From the NCBI GenBank assembly GCA_033002965.1, contig JAURVB010014937.1:1-64000 (forward strand): a DNA stretch of 64,000 nt. Reading direction: 5' to 3'. Positions 12,291 to 23,456 of the stretch are shown here, one piece after another. Numbering within the stretch: position 1 is the first letter of the stretch; each line of letters starts with the position of its first letter. The notes under the pieces are model-generated. The model made no database searches, was not told where the DNA came from, and saw only the letters and a program-made list of their open reading frames with translations. The stretch comes from Piper betle. Taxonomy: Eukaryota; Streptophyta; Magnoliopsida; Piperales; Piperaceae. A program made the translations under genes and the position numbers.

Positions 12291-13454
12291 ATACGTTAAC
12301 GATAAACCCTCGATAATTAATCGGCGTGCTAGAAGCGATTAAATTAAATCGGAGGGTTATAAGTAATTAATAAAATAAAGATTTTACCTTTACCTATTAA
12401 AGTTAATATTAAGTAAATTAAATGATTATTTTAATAATGAGTCAGTAATGTAGAAAATGGGTTATTAAATAATAATCGTGTAAAAATCACATGCTACGAA
12501 CCTAAATAGCATAATGAAAGTAAATAAAGTTCAAAACTTTTATTGAGTCAAATAATTTAAAATAATTATACTAATAATACTTTTGAATTAGAATAATACA
12601 AATTATTTTAAATAATTTAATCGTACAACTTAATTAATTAAATTACTATAAATAAGGATAGCGATTAAAAATTATAACCATAAACTAAATCATCGAGATC
12701 GTGGTTAAGTAATTATCATCTAAAAGGAAAATATACTACTAATTGTAATTAAATAGTTTTTTATTAGTTAATAATTATTTTATCAATTGTTAAGTATTAA
12801 TTATGATTTGGATAATTAATTTAAAATGTAAAGTAGAGCTTAAACGATTATGTGACATGAATAATTAATTATCTCACTTGATTTGTTGAGAATTTAATAT
12901 TTAATATTTTTGAATGGTTGCATACTTATGTTGTCAAATTTTAATAATGATATATATATTAGGCATTTAGTTGCATGCATTTCTACCCGAATAAGATTAT
13001 ACTTATGTATATTTTTATGTTCTTGTTCTGATTAGGATCGTTGGTCACATTTGCGAGTTCACTTACGAACTATACATGTCCGTATAATTATTTGAAATGT
13101 TGTATTTTCCCTTATTGGTAGCCCTGGTCGGCCTAAGCCTAGATTGGACCACCATGCGCTAGAACGCAAACAGGGTCAGGGAATTGACTCAGTCCGACAC
13201 AAGGCCACACCGTTAAAATTACTATGTGGGAGTCTTGGTTGACTTGAGTATCTGACCACCATGTGTTGGAATGCAACCGGGGTCGACTCATTTAGCACAA
13301 GGCAGCACCCCCGAAAGATAGAACACCTGTCCCCAAGCCAAAAGGGGTGATAGGGCGCAGTGGCGCAAGAAGGCTCATTATGCACTTGTGATACCGAAAG
13401 GGTGAGTCAATGGAAAATATCGGTAACTACAAGTCGTGGGCCACGTAGCGTGTG
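12291..13454 (+). repeat. Family-A LTR fragment, cut by element A
   Basis: This piece matches the middle-to-3' part of the A LTRs (compare 56765-57950), entering at the 'gataattaatcggcg' block. It stops at GCGTGTG exactly where the 5' LTR of element A begins. The missing continuation (…GCGCATGCATGGG) is not found on the far side of element A. It is therefore either a truncated copy or half of a recombined locus. Confidence 0.7.
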
Positions 13455-16400
13455 TGTAAAGACTGTGTGAAAATAATAATAATATAATAATAATAACAAT
13501 AATAATAATAATTGGATGCCGACGCATTCCGGAAAGGACCGAACGCGGTCCGGGAAGGACCAAACGTGTTATATTCTCTACCTAATTAATTCTACCCGGT
13601 TAATTATTTACGCATTTTATTATTTACCCGGTTAAATGAACTACGGGTGTAGGGGTGTTTTCACATACCCTAGCCGTCATTTTCATTTTTATAAATTTGA
13701 AAGAGGATGCCATCTTTGACATACGGGTGTAGGGGCGTCTTCCTCACCTTAGCCGCCTAGTTCTCCTCTTCCTTGCCGGTGTTTCTTCCTTGCTTGGGTA
13801 TCCTTTCTATCTCCCTCTTCTTAATTTTCTTGCATGCATATTTTTTTTAATTGATAATAGGCTTGTTAATCATGTAACTAATGTCTTCAATCAACAAGAA
13901 AGAAAAGAACTAAACTAAAAACTGGAATCCCGTCCATGGCCGAGTAGTCTGAAATTTTGGCTAGATGGGCGACCGTAAAAACATTTGCAAGGCATTCCCT
14001 CACAACCCAGACGTCCTCTCTTGCTGCTGGGTTGAAGGGAGGACTCTTTGTGTCCCTGGTTTCCAAGTGGTGGCGGAATTACAGCTGTTTGTGGGCGGAG
14101 TTGCAAGGGGTGACAATGGTGATGGCAATTCCTCTGAAATAGATGTTGTAATGGAAGATTCAGAGGGGTAGACACTGGTTGTGCTTCGTCGATAGCATCA
14201 TGGGTTCCATCACAGCAGTTCAGACCGCTGGAACAGTCCACAGCGGACAACCTTCTCGCCAGAATTCATGGCGGTGAAGTGCAGAAGTGGGAAGAATGAC
14301 CATACTCCATGCAGCATCCAAAGGTGGTTGATCCTTATTGTTTTGAGGCCGGCCTAATATAACGAGCCGCCCGAACCGGACCGGGTGTTATCTAAAAATA
14401 TAATTAATGTAACAATAATATTCCAGAACATGAATTAAAAAATAACAAATAAGTCTTGCAATATATAATATAAATCATAACAATAAATCATGTTCTCTAA
14501 AACATAAAGTAACCGTCCCACAGTCTCAGACCGTTTCCCTTAGCCACATTTATAACACAAGAGAATAATAAGGAAGTCCAATTTTTATTATCAATTCACC
14601 AACATGAGTCATTTTTATTCTTCAGTCCAAAGCTGCTCACCTGCAGAGCCAATTCCGCATTAATGATAAAACCACTAACAAGTCAATAAAATCCCCATTA
14701 TCGTTTCAAGAGTCTTTTAGTTCTTATGAGCCTATGCCGAGCTCGTTATATGCTGGGAGGGGTGGCCACCCCATCCAGCTACCATCCCATGCATGCACAC
14801 ACACGCTACATGGCCCACGGCCTGTAGTTACCGATGTTTGCAATTAACTCACCCTTTCGGTATCACAAGTGCATAATGAGCCATCTTGCTCCATTGTGCC
14901 ATGTTGCCCCTTTTGGTATGGGGACATGTGTTCAATCTTTTAGGGGGTGCTGCCTTGTGCCGAAATGAGACGACCCCAGTTTCATTCTAGCACATGATGG
15001 TTAAATACTCAAGTCGACCAAGACTCCCACATAGTAATTTTGAAGGGTACGTCCTCGTGTCGGACTGAGTTAATTCCTTGGCCCCGGTTGCACTCGTTGC
15101 ATGGTGTTCAAATCTGGGCTCAAGCTAACTAGGGTTGCTAATAAGGGAAAATAAATCATTTTAAATATTACACGGACCTTGATAGTTCGTAAGTGAACTC
15201 GTAGTTGTAACCAACGATCCTGATGTCAATGGGAATATAAAATTATAAATAAGTATAATTTTATTCGAGTAGAAATGCATGCAACTAAGTGCCTAATATA
15301 TATATCATTATTAAAATTTGGCAACATAAGTATGCAACCAATCAAAAATATTAAATATTAAATTCTCAACAAATCTAGTGAGATAATTAATTATTAACTG
15401 ATAAACAAATACTTAATTACCATTATTAGTATATTTTCTTTTGAGATTATAATTACTTAAGCACGGTCTTGATGATTTAGTTTACAGTTATAATTTTTTG
15501 TCACATCATTATTAATAGTAATTTAATTGATTAAGTTGTTCGATTAAATTAATTAAATTAATTTGCATATTCTACATCAAAGATATTACTAATACAATTA
15601 TTTTAAATTATTTTATTACTAAATAAAGGTTCAAACTTTATTTATTTTTATTATGCTATTTAGGTTCAACGCTTGTGATTTTTACCCGATTATAATTTAT
15701 TAACCCATTTTCAACCTTACTCGCCAATTATTAAAATAATCACTTTATTTACCTAATATTAAATTTATTATGGTAAAGGTAAAATCTTTATTTTTATAAT
15801 CACTTGTAATCCTCAGATTTAATTTAATGGCTTGTACTACACCAATAAATTATCGACCGTTAATCATTACTGTATTTTTATTACTTGTGGCGATTTAGTA
15901 CAACAATTAATTAGTTAAGTAACTTTAACACATAACCCATTAGAATAATTATTTTTAAAGATTTCTTACGAGTTAGTATTATTTTTAACTCGAGCTGCGA
16001 CGAGTCTAGTTGTATTTACAAGTTTGCCACCCTTCTTCTTCTTCTCGTCGCCATTCTTCTCTTCTCCAAAAAGAGGTACGTCCTTCTTCTCCCAGCCTCA
16101 AGACCATTTCTTTCTTGCACCTTGCTACCATTTAGATGTTCAACAACATCAAGCCAGCATCAAAACAGGAAGGATCGGCCACCTTTGGACGACTCAAGGA
16201 AGAGGACCATTCTCCCCACGTCTACACCAAAAACCAGACCTATGACGTCTTATCCTTCAACCCAAGACCAGACCATGACTCCATCAACTGCTTCCCTTCC
16301 CTACCAATCCAATTGGAAGCATAAAGCTCGTGCATTATAGAGACTATCCAAGGCGAAGCATGTTCAGCACCAAGTCGTGAAACTCCTGGCCAGCAGCACC

Positions 16401-19196
16401 GCCGGGACTGCAAGATGACTCCGTCCAGCCAGCAGCACCGCCGGGAACGCTCCCTTCTCCCCGCATGATGACCCAATGTCAAGGCCAAGGGTCTACCCTC
16501 TGAAGCTGCCATGACAGCGTCTGTTTCAACAGAACGTTGTCCCTTCCGTCACCTGTGCAACTCCGCCCACTTACAGCTGCAATTCCGCCACCCACCAGAA
16601 ACCAGAGACATGGTGAGCCATCACTTTGACCCAGAAACCAGAGGGGTCATCGGGGGTGTGAGGGAAAGCCTTGCAAACTTGTTTACAGTTGCCCATCTTG
16701 CCAACAATTTGCACCCGTCCGCCATGGAAGGGATTTCAGTTTTCCAGTTTAGTTTAGTCCTTTTCTTTCTTGTTGATTTGAGACTTCAGTTACATGATTA
16801 ACAAGCTTACTATCAATTAAAAAGAATATGCATGCAAGAAAATTAAGAAGAGGGAGATAGGAAGGATACCTAAGCAAGGAAGAAGCACTGGGAAGGAAGG
16901 AGAACTAGGCGGCTAAGGTGAAGAAGACACCCCTACACCCATATGTGAAAAATGACGTCCTCTTTTAAAATTTATAAAAATGAAAATGACGGATAGGGTA
17001 TGTGAAAACACCCCTACACCCATATTTCATTTAATCCGGTAAGTAATAAAATGGTTAAATAATTAACTGGGTAGAGAATATAACATGTTCGGTCCTTCCC
17101 ATACGGCATTCGGTCCTTCCCGGACCGCATCGAATATATTATATATATATCTTTTCACAGTCTTTTACACTTGAGGTCGTGGAACATCTGAAATGGAGCA
17201 AGGTGTAAGAAAGGAGGGGTCTTGAGGCTGGGAGAAGAAGAACAGGCCTGGTTTGGTGCAGGACGGTCACCTTGGATAGCTGCTGTAAAACATGGACGTT
17301 GGGTTTCATCTTTGGCTATTTTAATTCGTTGTTGATGCCTTGTCGGGATGTTTATATGGTTGTTCAACCGGGTTGCTGGGAAAGGTTGCATAGGGTTGAA
17401 GAAGAAGACGTCACAGACTTGTTTTTGGGTGCAAAGATGGAGTTTGGAGAAGAAGGGGACATTGGGGAACAAGAAAATGGTAGTTTTGTAAATATTAGTT
17501 GACCTGATACTGACTCAGAGTTAAAAAATAATACTAACTAGTAATAAATCTTAAAAAATAATCATTTTAATGGGTTATGCGTAAAGTTACTAAACTTATT
17601 AATTATTGGACGAAATCGACATGGACATAAGTAATAAAAATACGGTAATCATAAATTGTCGATAATTAATTAGCGCACTATAAACGATTAAATTTAATCG
17701 AAGGATTATAAGTAATTAATAAAATAAAGATTTTACCTATACCTTATTAATGTTAATATAAAGTAAATAAAGTGATTATTTTCATAACAAGCCAGTAAGG
17801 TAGAAAATGGGTTATTAAACTTTAATTGTGTAAAATTAAAAGCGTCGAACCTAAATAACATAATGAAATTAAATAAAGTTCAAAACTTTTATTGAGTGGA
17901 ATAATTTAAAATAATTGTATTAATAATATTTATGAATTAGAATAATACAAATTATTTTAAATAATTTAATTGTATAACTTAATTAATTAAATTGCTATTA
18001 ATAAGGATAGCAATTAAAAATTATATACCTAAACTAAATCATCAAGATCGTGGTTAAGTAATTAACTTCTCAAAGGAAAATATACTAATAATAGTAATTA
18101 AATAATTGTCTATCAGTTAATAATTATTTTATCAATTGTTAAGTATTAATTATGATTTAGGTAATTAATTTAAAATGTTAAGTATGACTTAAATGATTAT
18201 GTCACATGAATAATTAATTATCACACTTGATTTTTTGACAACTTAATATTTAATATTTTTGAAAATAATATATATATTAGGCATTTAGTTGCATGCATTT
18301 CTACCCGAATAAAAATATACTTATTCATAATTTTATTTTCTCGTTCAAATTAGGATCGTTGGTCACAACTTCGAGTTCACTTACGAACAATTCAGGTCTA
18401 TATAATTATTTGAAATATTGTATTTTCCCTTATTGGCAGCCCTGGTTGCCCTGAGCCCAGATTCGACCACCATGCACCGAGTGCAACCGGGGTCAAAGAA
18501 TTGACGCAATCCGACACGGGGCCGCATCCTTAAAATTACTATGTGGGAGTCTTGGTCGACTTGAGTATCTGACCACCATGCGCTCAAATGCAACCGGGGT
18601 CAACTCAATTCAGCACAAGACTGCACCCCTTGAAAGATTGAACACCTGTCCCCATTCCGAAATGGGCAACAAGGTCCAATGGCGCAAGATAGCTCATTAT
18701 GCACTTGTGATACCGAGAGGTGAGTCAATGGCAAAGGCCGTGGGCCATGTAGTGTGTGATGGTAGCTGGATGGGGTGGCCACCCCTCCCAACATATAATG
18801 GGCTTGGCATAGACTCATAACAAGTAAAAGATTTTTGAAACGATAATGAGGATTTTATTGAATTGTTTAATTTAATTATGTGGCTTAGTAGTTTTATCAC
18901 TAATGCGGAATTGCGTCCGCAGGTGAACAGCTTTGGACTGAAGAATAAAAGTGACTCAGGTTGGTGAATCGATAATAAAATTGGACTTCCTTATTATTCT
19001 CTTGTGTTTTAAATGTAGATATGGGAAATGGTTTGAGACTGTGGGACTATTATTTTATGAACATGATTTATTGTTATGTTTTATATTATATATTGCAAAA
19101 CTTATTTGATGTTTTTCAATTCATGTTCTGGAATATTATCGTTACATCAATTATATTATCAGGTAACACCCGGTCCGGTTCGGGCGGGTCGTTATA
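13455..19196 (+). repeat. 5' LTR of element A (subfamily A1), interrupted
   Basis: Begins TGTAAAGACTGTG, ends GGTCGTTATA (TTACA with C to T), and is followed at once by the primer site. The LTR is interrupted at 14358-17169 by an inverted relative, giving 903 + 2027 = 2930 bp net, close to the 2963-bp solo LTR at 55436. It contains a TAA microsatellite just inside the start, a GC-rich transcribed-leader-like block (13740-14350), a long AT-rich centre, and a GC-richer distal block with the palindrome GGGGTGGCCACCCC at 18772. Confidence 0.85.
14358..17169 (-). repeat. Inverted solo LTR (A1) nested in the 5' LTR of element A
   Basis: It runs from a mutated terminus TATAACGAGCC (expected TGTAACGACCC) to TTTTACA. 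Read on the minus strand it matches the other A1 LTRs throughout. The flanks CCTAA (14353-14357) and CTTGA (17170-17174) are a plausible 5-bp target duplication that has diverged at two transition-type positions. The host LTR resumes exactly where it broke off ('gaggtcgtggaacatctga', compare 26578). It is 2812 bp, with no internal region, hence a solo LTR. Confidence 0.85.
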
Positions 19197-19198
19197 GG

Positions 19199-19211
19199 TC
19201 GTATCAGAGCA
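19199..19211 (+). other. Primer-binding site of element A
   Basis: 'cgtatcagagca' three bases after the LTR end matches the TGGTATCAGAGC primer site (initiator methionine tRNA) with one or two changes. It confirms 19196 as the LTR/internal boundary. Confidence 0.8.
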
Positions 19212-19388
19212 CAGTTTCCCACAAGCTCATATTTAATGACTCAAGTACCTTGTTGAAAAGTCCAGTAATGATCTTTTCCCACTGAGTTGTGTTATTAATT
19301 AACAAATTTATTTGCTATTAAACCTAACTCATAATTGAAAGAGAACATATTAATGAAGAATGAGGGGAAAAAATTTTTGACGTTTCAG

Positions 19389-19920
19389 ATGGCAGGCACT
19401 CGTAGACAGACAAACCCATCTACTCCGTTAAATTTGAACACAGAGAATGTATTGGGCCAAATCCTAACGGCCATACAGGCACTGGCACAGGTTTCAGAAA
19501 ATACAAATTCTATGGTTCAGCATATCATTCAGTAGTTACTGGAAGTGGTAGTAGCGAATGGAGCCTCAAACTCAGCAGCAAGTCCCAGAATCACCCCAGA
19601 CGGTGGTCAGGGAAGTGCGCAAGGGTAGGCAGGGTTAGCAGACCTAGGCGAGTGAGGGGAGCGTCCAAACCCAGTGCCATCGGTAGTCCGACAAGTGATG
19701 CCGCTAGCTGTTGATGATAGTGACCGTTACACTGTGGAAGAGTTCAAGAAGAATGGAGCTGAACTTTTTGTCAGAGGGATCAATTCAATGAAGGTGGAGA
19801 GTTGGATAGACATTACCGAAAAAGTGTTTAGGGCTCTGGCTGTGCACCACCATCATCAAGTGAGGTTGGCAACAAGCATGCTTCAAGAGGAAGCATCTTA
19901 CTGGTGGAAACCAAGGAAAA
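19389..19920 (+). pseudogene. Gag N-terminal half, element A
   Basis: A start at 19389 (MAGTRRQTNPS…) opens a short N-terminal piece. It ends at a stop at 19533-19535, and another stop follows near 19626. The capsid-like domain resumes at about 19674 with 'YTVEEFKKNGAELFVRG' and 'WIDITEKVF', then 'VRLATSMLQEEASYWWK', the typical end of the Ty3 Gag capsid core. Directly after the WW motif the sequence leaves Gag; the C-terminal half and the CCHC knuckle are absent. It would have packaged genomic RNA as the virus-like-particle coat; now it is dead. An upstream in-frame ATG at 19335 is less likely as the start because the family usually begins MAG/MPG. Confidence 0.75.
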
Positions 19921-20895
19921 ACCACATTCCATCGACGTCGAGTTGTTTAGTGAGGGTTGTAAAGCCTTTTTGGCTTACTTAGTTGAGTCTGAGTCCAAAC
20001 TCAAAGAGCTGTCCATGATTCCTATAGTAGCGGAGCTTTCAGAAGTATTCCTAGACGAACTTCCAGGGTTACCTTCTAAGCGGGCAGTGCAGCTCGCCAT
20101 TGACCTAGCACCTGGAGTAATACAAATTTTTAAAGCACCATACCGCATGGCTCCAGCAGAACTCCAGGAGTTAAAGAGTCAACTAGAAGAGTTATTGCAA
20201 GCAGGTTTCATCTGACCAAGTACTTCTCCCTGGGGAGCCCCTGTTCTTTTTGTGAAGAAGAAAGATGGATCACTTCAGCTGTATGTTGACTATCGCAAAC
20301 TCAATCAAGTGATGGTCAAGAATCGGTATCACTTGCCGAGGATTGATGACATGTTTGATCAGCTAAAAATAGCCAGATTATTTTCTAAAATAGGCTTGTG
20401 GTATGGTTATCACCAATTGCATGTAAAGCAGTCAGACATATAGAAAACAGCTTTCCAAACTCGGTATGGACATTATGAGTTTCTTGTCATGCCTTTTGGT
20501 CTAACAAATGCACTAGCGGCCTTTATGTCACTCATGAACACAGTATTCCACACATACGTGGACAAGTTTATTATTGTGTTTGTGGATGACATTCTGGTCT
20601 ATTCAAATAATGAAGATGAGCATGTGAAGCACCTTTCCATTGCTCTTCAAGTTCTAACAGAAAATCAAATGTTCTCCAAGCTCTCAAAGTGTGACTTCTG
20701 GTTGATGGAGGTAAACTTCCTTGGTCATATTATCTCAAAGGCTAGAATTGCTGTGGGTCCATCAAAAGTGAAAGCAATCCCTGATTGGCCACAACCCAAG
20801 TCAGTCACTGACATTAGAAGCTTCCTTGGCTTAGCAGGTTACTACAGGAAATTCATTAAAGACTTCTCCTTAGTAGCATCACCGATGACCAAATT
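19921..20895 (+). pseudogene. Reverse transcriptase domain, element A (first part of split pol)
   Basis: After the gag break the frame reads the protease-RT linker (…VAELSEVFLDELPGLPS) and then the RT: PYRMAPAEL, the fingers [32 protein letters not shown], and the catalytic VDDILVYS box near 20584. It continues through GHIIS and [15 protein letters not shown] to the start of the connection. In-frame stops occur at about 20213 (TGA after GFI) and 20441 (TAG after QSDI). The reading stops at 20895 where a TRIM-like composite is inserted; it resumes at 23457. No protease domain (no D-S/T-G box) is present. Role in life: cDNA synthesis. Confidence 0.9.
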
Positions 20896-21360
20896 TGTAA
20901 TGACCCAGCCGAAAGTGCAACGTAATGGGCTAAGTCATTTCTTTAAAATGGGTACCCCGAAAGTTAAAGATCTAAAGTCCATTCCCACTTATAAACAGGA
21001 TCTTCTCCCAGTAGGTATTAGATGTGGGACTAAGTTGAGGGATCTCACAATCCACCCACCTTAGGGAATTTCGTCCCCGAAATGCCTATTCTTGGCCCGT
21101 TGCTAGCCCCAGCCCACGACCTTTCTAGCCCGTGACCGGCAGCCTAGCCAACGTTTCTAATCCAACCCACCATCTAACACGGAACGAGGTCGGCTCTGAT
21201 ACCATTTGTAATGACCCAGCCCAAAGTGCAACGTAATGGGCTAAGTCATCTCTTTAAAATGGGTACCCCGGAAGTTAAAGATCTTTAATCCATTCCCACT
21301 TATAAACAGGATCTTCTCCCAGTAGGTATTAGATGTCGGACTAAGTTGAGGGATCTCACA
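20896..21360 (-). repeat. LTR-internal-LTR unit of 465 bp
   Basis: Two 154-bp LTRs (20896-21049 and 21207-21360) enclose 157 bp that hold, on the minus strand, a primer site (21193-21204) and, next to the left LTR, the tract 'aaggtgggtggat' preceded by 'ggggacgaaattccc'. This is a complete minimal TRIM on its own. The same tract also precedes the middle LTR at 21361-21395, so the three LTRs form a tandem chain, probably by LTR-LTR recombination. Confidence 0.8.
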
Positions 21361-21479
21361 ATCCACCCACCTTAGGGAATTTCATCCCCGAAATGCCTAT
21401 TCTTGGCCCGGCCATTTTTAACAATATTGTGGGCCTTGTCCGAAATGCCTATTCTTGGCCCGGCCATTTTTAACAATAT

Positions 21480-22865
21480 TGTGGGCCTTGTTGGCCAGGT
21501 GTTACCAAAATAAAACTACTAAATGCCGAGTAATAAGTTATAAAATAATGGTTCCCACAGTCTTGGACCATTTCCCATAGCCACATTTATAACTCAAAAC
21601 AAAATAAAAAGAAGTCCCATTTATTACCCATTCTCCTAACCTGACTATCCTATCATACTTTTATTCTACCTTATTTGAGCTGAAATCAAACAATCTTGAT
21701 TGGCCTACATACCCATGTCGGGATCAAGCTCGATGTAGTTCTATTGGCTGATGGGTTAGTCCACCGTGCCACTATAAAATATTCGGCCGATGGGTCAGTC
21801 CATCGTGCCCCCTATTGGCCGATGGGTTCATTCCACTGTACCCCCTATCATGTTGTAGTTCTATTGGCTGATGGGTTAGTCCACCATGCCACTATAAAAT
21901 ATTGGGCCGATGGGTCAGTCCATCGTACCCCCTATTATGTTGGGCCGAGGGGTCTATTCCACCATACCCCCTATTGGCCGATGGGTCCATTCCATCGTAC
22001 CCCATATTGGCCGATGGGTCCATTCCACCGTACCCTTATTATGTTGAGCCGATTGGTCCATTCCACCGTACCCCCTATTGGCCGATGGGTCCATTCCACC
22101 GTACTACTTATTAGGTTAAGCCGATGGGTCCATTCCACCGTACCACTGTATTAGGTTGAGCCGATGGGTCCATTCCATCGTACCCCCTATTGGCCGATAT
22201 TTATTGTTCCTTCCATTCTGACATGTCCATTATTAGATTTTGAACAGTGCGGCTAAAAAAATAGGGTTTCTTGAAACTAGTCAAACGTGAATTTCATATC
22301 TGCCATCTAATTTGCAACCATACAATATCTCAACACCAAAGACCTATTGCAATTTATACCAAAAAGTTCCAGCAACTTAGCAAGGTATTTCTAATGAATT
22401 TATGCGCTGCAACCATGCATGTAAGAGTTCTAATGGAAAAGAAACTAAGAAGAAGTATGAAATACTTACACCACAATGGAAAGGCACTGGAGAGGAGGCA
22501 AGAAGGAGTAGACTGCCTTTCCTCCCTAACCCCCTCCTCCTATATATATATATGCTTCAACGAGTTCCTCAATTAAATTCTCACATCTATTCGTGTATAG
22601 GTATTCCCTAGGTTCAACGAGTCCCTTTATTAAATTCTCTTACCCCATCATCCGTTCATGAATCAGTATTCTCTAGGTTGGGTTCGTCTTCCCTAATGCT
22701 AGAGTTTGGCCTTACGTCTTCTCTAAGGTTAGGGTTTGACTTTACGTTGAACCATGACCGGTCTACTTGATAACCAACCATATCCATTCGTCAAAAATAA
22801 TATTTCATAATACTTAGGTTCAAGTCTTGAAATAAAAATTTTCACATATTTTCACGGTTCTTACA
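21480..22865 (-). repeat. LTR of another Ty3 family (G) within the composite
   Basis: On the minus strand it begins TGTAAGAACCGTG directly after a textbook polypurine tract ('aagttggggagat', 22866-22880) and ends near GGCCCACA. It contains a minisatellite (21735-22200), a sequence related to the A LTRs near 21540-21640 (the 'ccacatttataac' block), and a TATA-like run near 22540. A 50-60 bp tandem duplication ('ggccatttttaacaatattg') lies just beyond its left end (about 21410-21480). Confidence 0.6.
21735..22200. repeat. Minisatellite, about 33-40 bp units
   Basis: Repeated units are built on GGCCGATGGGTC-CATTCCACCGTACCCCCTATT-type sequence. Some units have an extra 'atgttga' spacer, and the array starts with a longer 120-bp double unit (at about 21738 and 21858). 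The open frames across it (21696-22154 and 21902-22114), full of WPMGPFHRTP repeats, are by-products of the repeat. Confidence 0.9.
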
Positions 22866-23127
22866 ATCTCCCCAACTTAGAAATATTTCGTCCCCGAAAT
22901 ATTATAACATCAACAGGACGATCATGACTAACTATATCTTCAGGAACCTCAGGTTGCTCTTGTTGTTGCTTCGGAGGTTGACGACAGTCCTTATGTATGT
23001 GTCCCGTCCTTCCACAATTGTAGCACCGACAGGGGCTCATTGCATAACCCTGAATGCATCTTGTTGCAATTTTTACATAGTCAACACGAAATCTCCTGAA
23101 ACTTCCTTTTGCGGTTCCCATCGACAT
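22861..23127 (-). pseudogene. Isolated gag C-terminal fragment with CCHC zinc knuckle
   Basis: This 88-codon frame reads basic residues (KGSFRRFRVDY…) then CYNCGRTGHIHKDC, an exact C-x2-C-x4-H-x4-C nucleocapsid knuckle that binds genomic RNA in the particle, followed by RQPPKQQQEQPE. The frame then runs straight into the polypurine tract (…IFRGRNISKLGRL, stop), so no protease or pol separates gag from the 3' LTR. The capsid part is missing upstream: the leader between primer site and ATG is about 155 bp. It may be translated from its own ATG but has no complete Gag. Whether this is a functional mini-Gag or a deletion relic is open. Confidence 0.65.
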
Positions 23128-23283
23128 TCTGTTATGTTCAAAAAAAATTTTTTTTCCAATGATTACTTAGGTTTGTTAGTGAGTCCACTAATTCACTAAT
23201 GACATACCCCATTGGAGAAAGATAAATATTGGACTCTTCAACAAGGTACTTGAGTCATAAGATGTGAGCTTTTGGGAAACCTA

Positions 23284-23451
23284 GCTCTGATACCACCTGT
23301 AATGACCCAGCCCAAAGTGCAACGTAATGGGCTAAGTCATTTCTTTAAAATGGGTACCCCGAAAGTTAGAGATCTATAGTCCATTCTCACTTATAAACAT
23401 GATCTTCTCCCAGTAGGTATTAGATGTGGGACTAAGTTGAGGGATCTCACA
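23284..23451 (-). repeat. 5' LTR and primer site of the TRIM-like composite
   Basis: The 154-bp LTR (23298-23451) ends two bases from GCTCTGATACCA (23284-23295), which on the minus strand is TGGTATCAGAGC, an exact match to the usual initiator-methionine primer site. It directly adjoins the AAATT target duplication on the right. Confidence 0.85.
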
Positions 23452-23456
23452 AAATT

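Larger units (their letters stand above)
20896..23451 (-). mobile_element. TRIM-like composite retroelement inserted in pol of element A
   Basis: A perfect 5-bp target duplication AAATT (20891-20895 and 23452-23456) flanks a 2556-bp minus-strand insertion. It contains three near-identical 154-bp LTR-like units (20896-21049, 21207-21360, 23298-23451), each starting TGTGAGATCC on the minus strand and ending GGTCATTACA. Two are followed by a good primer site TGGTATCAGAGC. Between them lie a small gag-type frame with a zinc knuckle, a polypurine tract and a 1.4-kb LTR of another family. LTRs this short are typical of terminal-repeat retrotransposons in miniature; one encoding only a Gag piece recalls TR-GAG elements. 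It has no pol and would depend on others in trans. Confidence 0.8.

Noticed and set aside
13915..14250. 111-codon minus-strand frame
   Set aside because: Lies in the GC-rich block of the A LTR; a different frame is open in each LTR copy and no domain is recognisable.
19197..19212. Possible tRNA gene fragment
   Set aside because: Only the primer-site complement is present, with no tRNA arms; the same holds for 21193, 23284 and 5284.
21696..22154. 152-codon frame with repeated WPMGPFHRTP, looking like a repeat protein
   Set aside because: It is the translation of a minisatellite; a second frame across the same array (21902-22114) reads equally repetitively.
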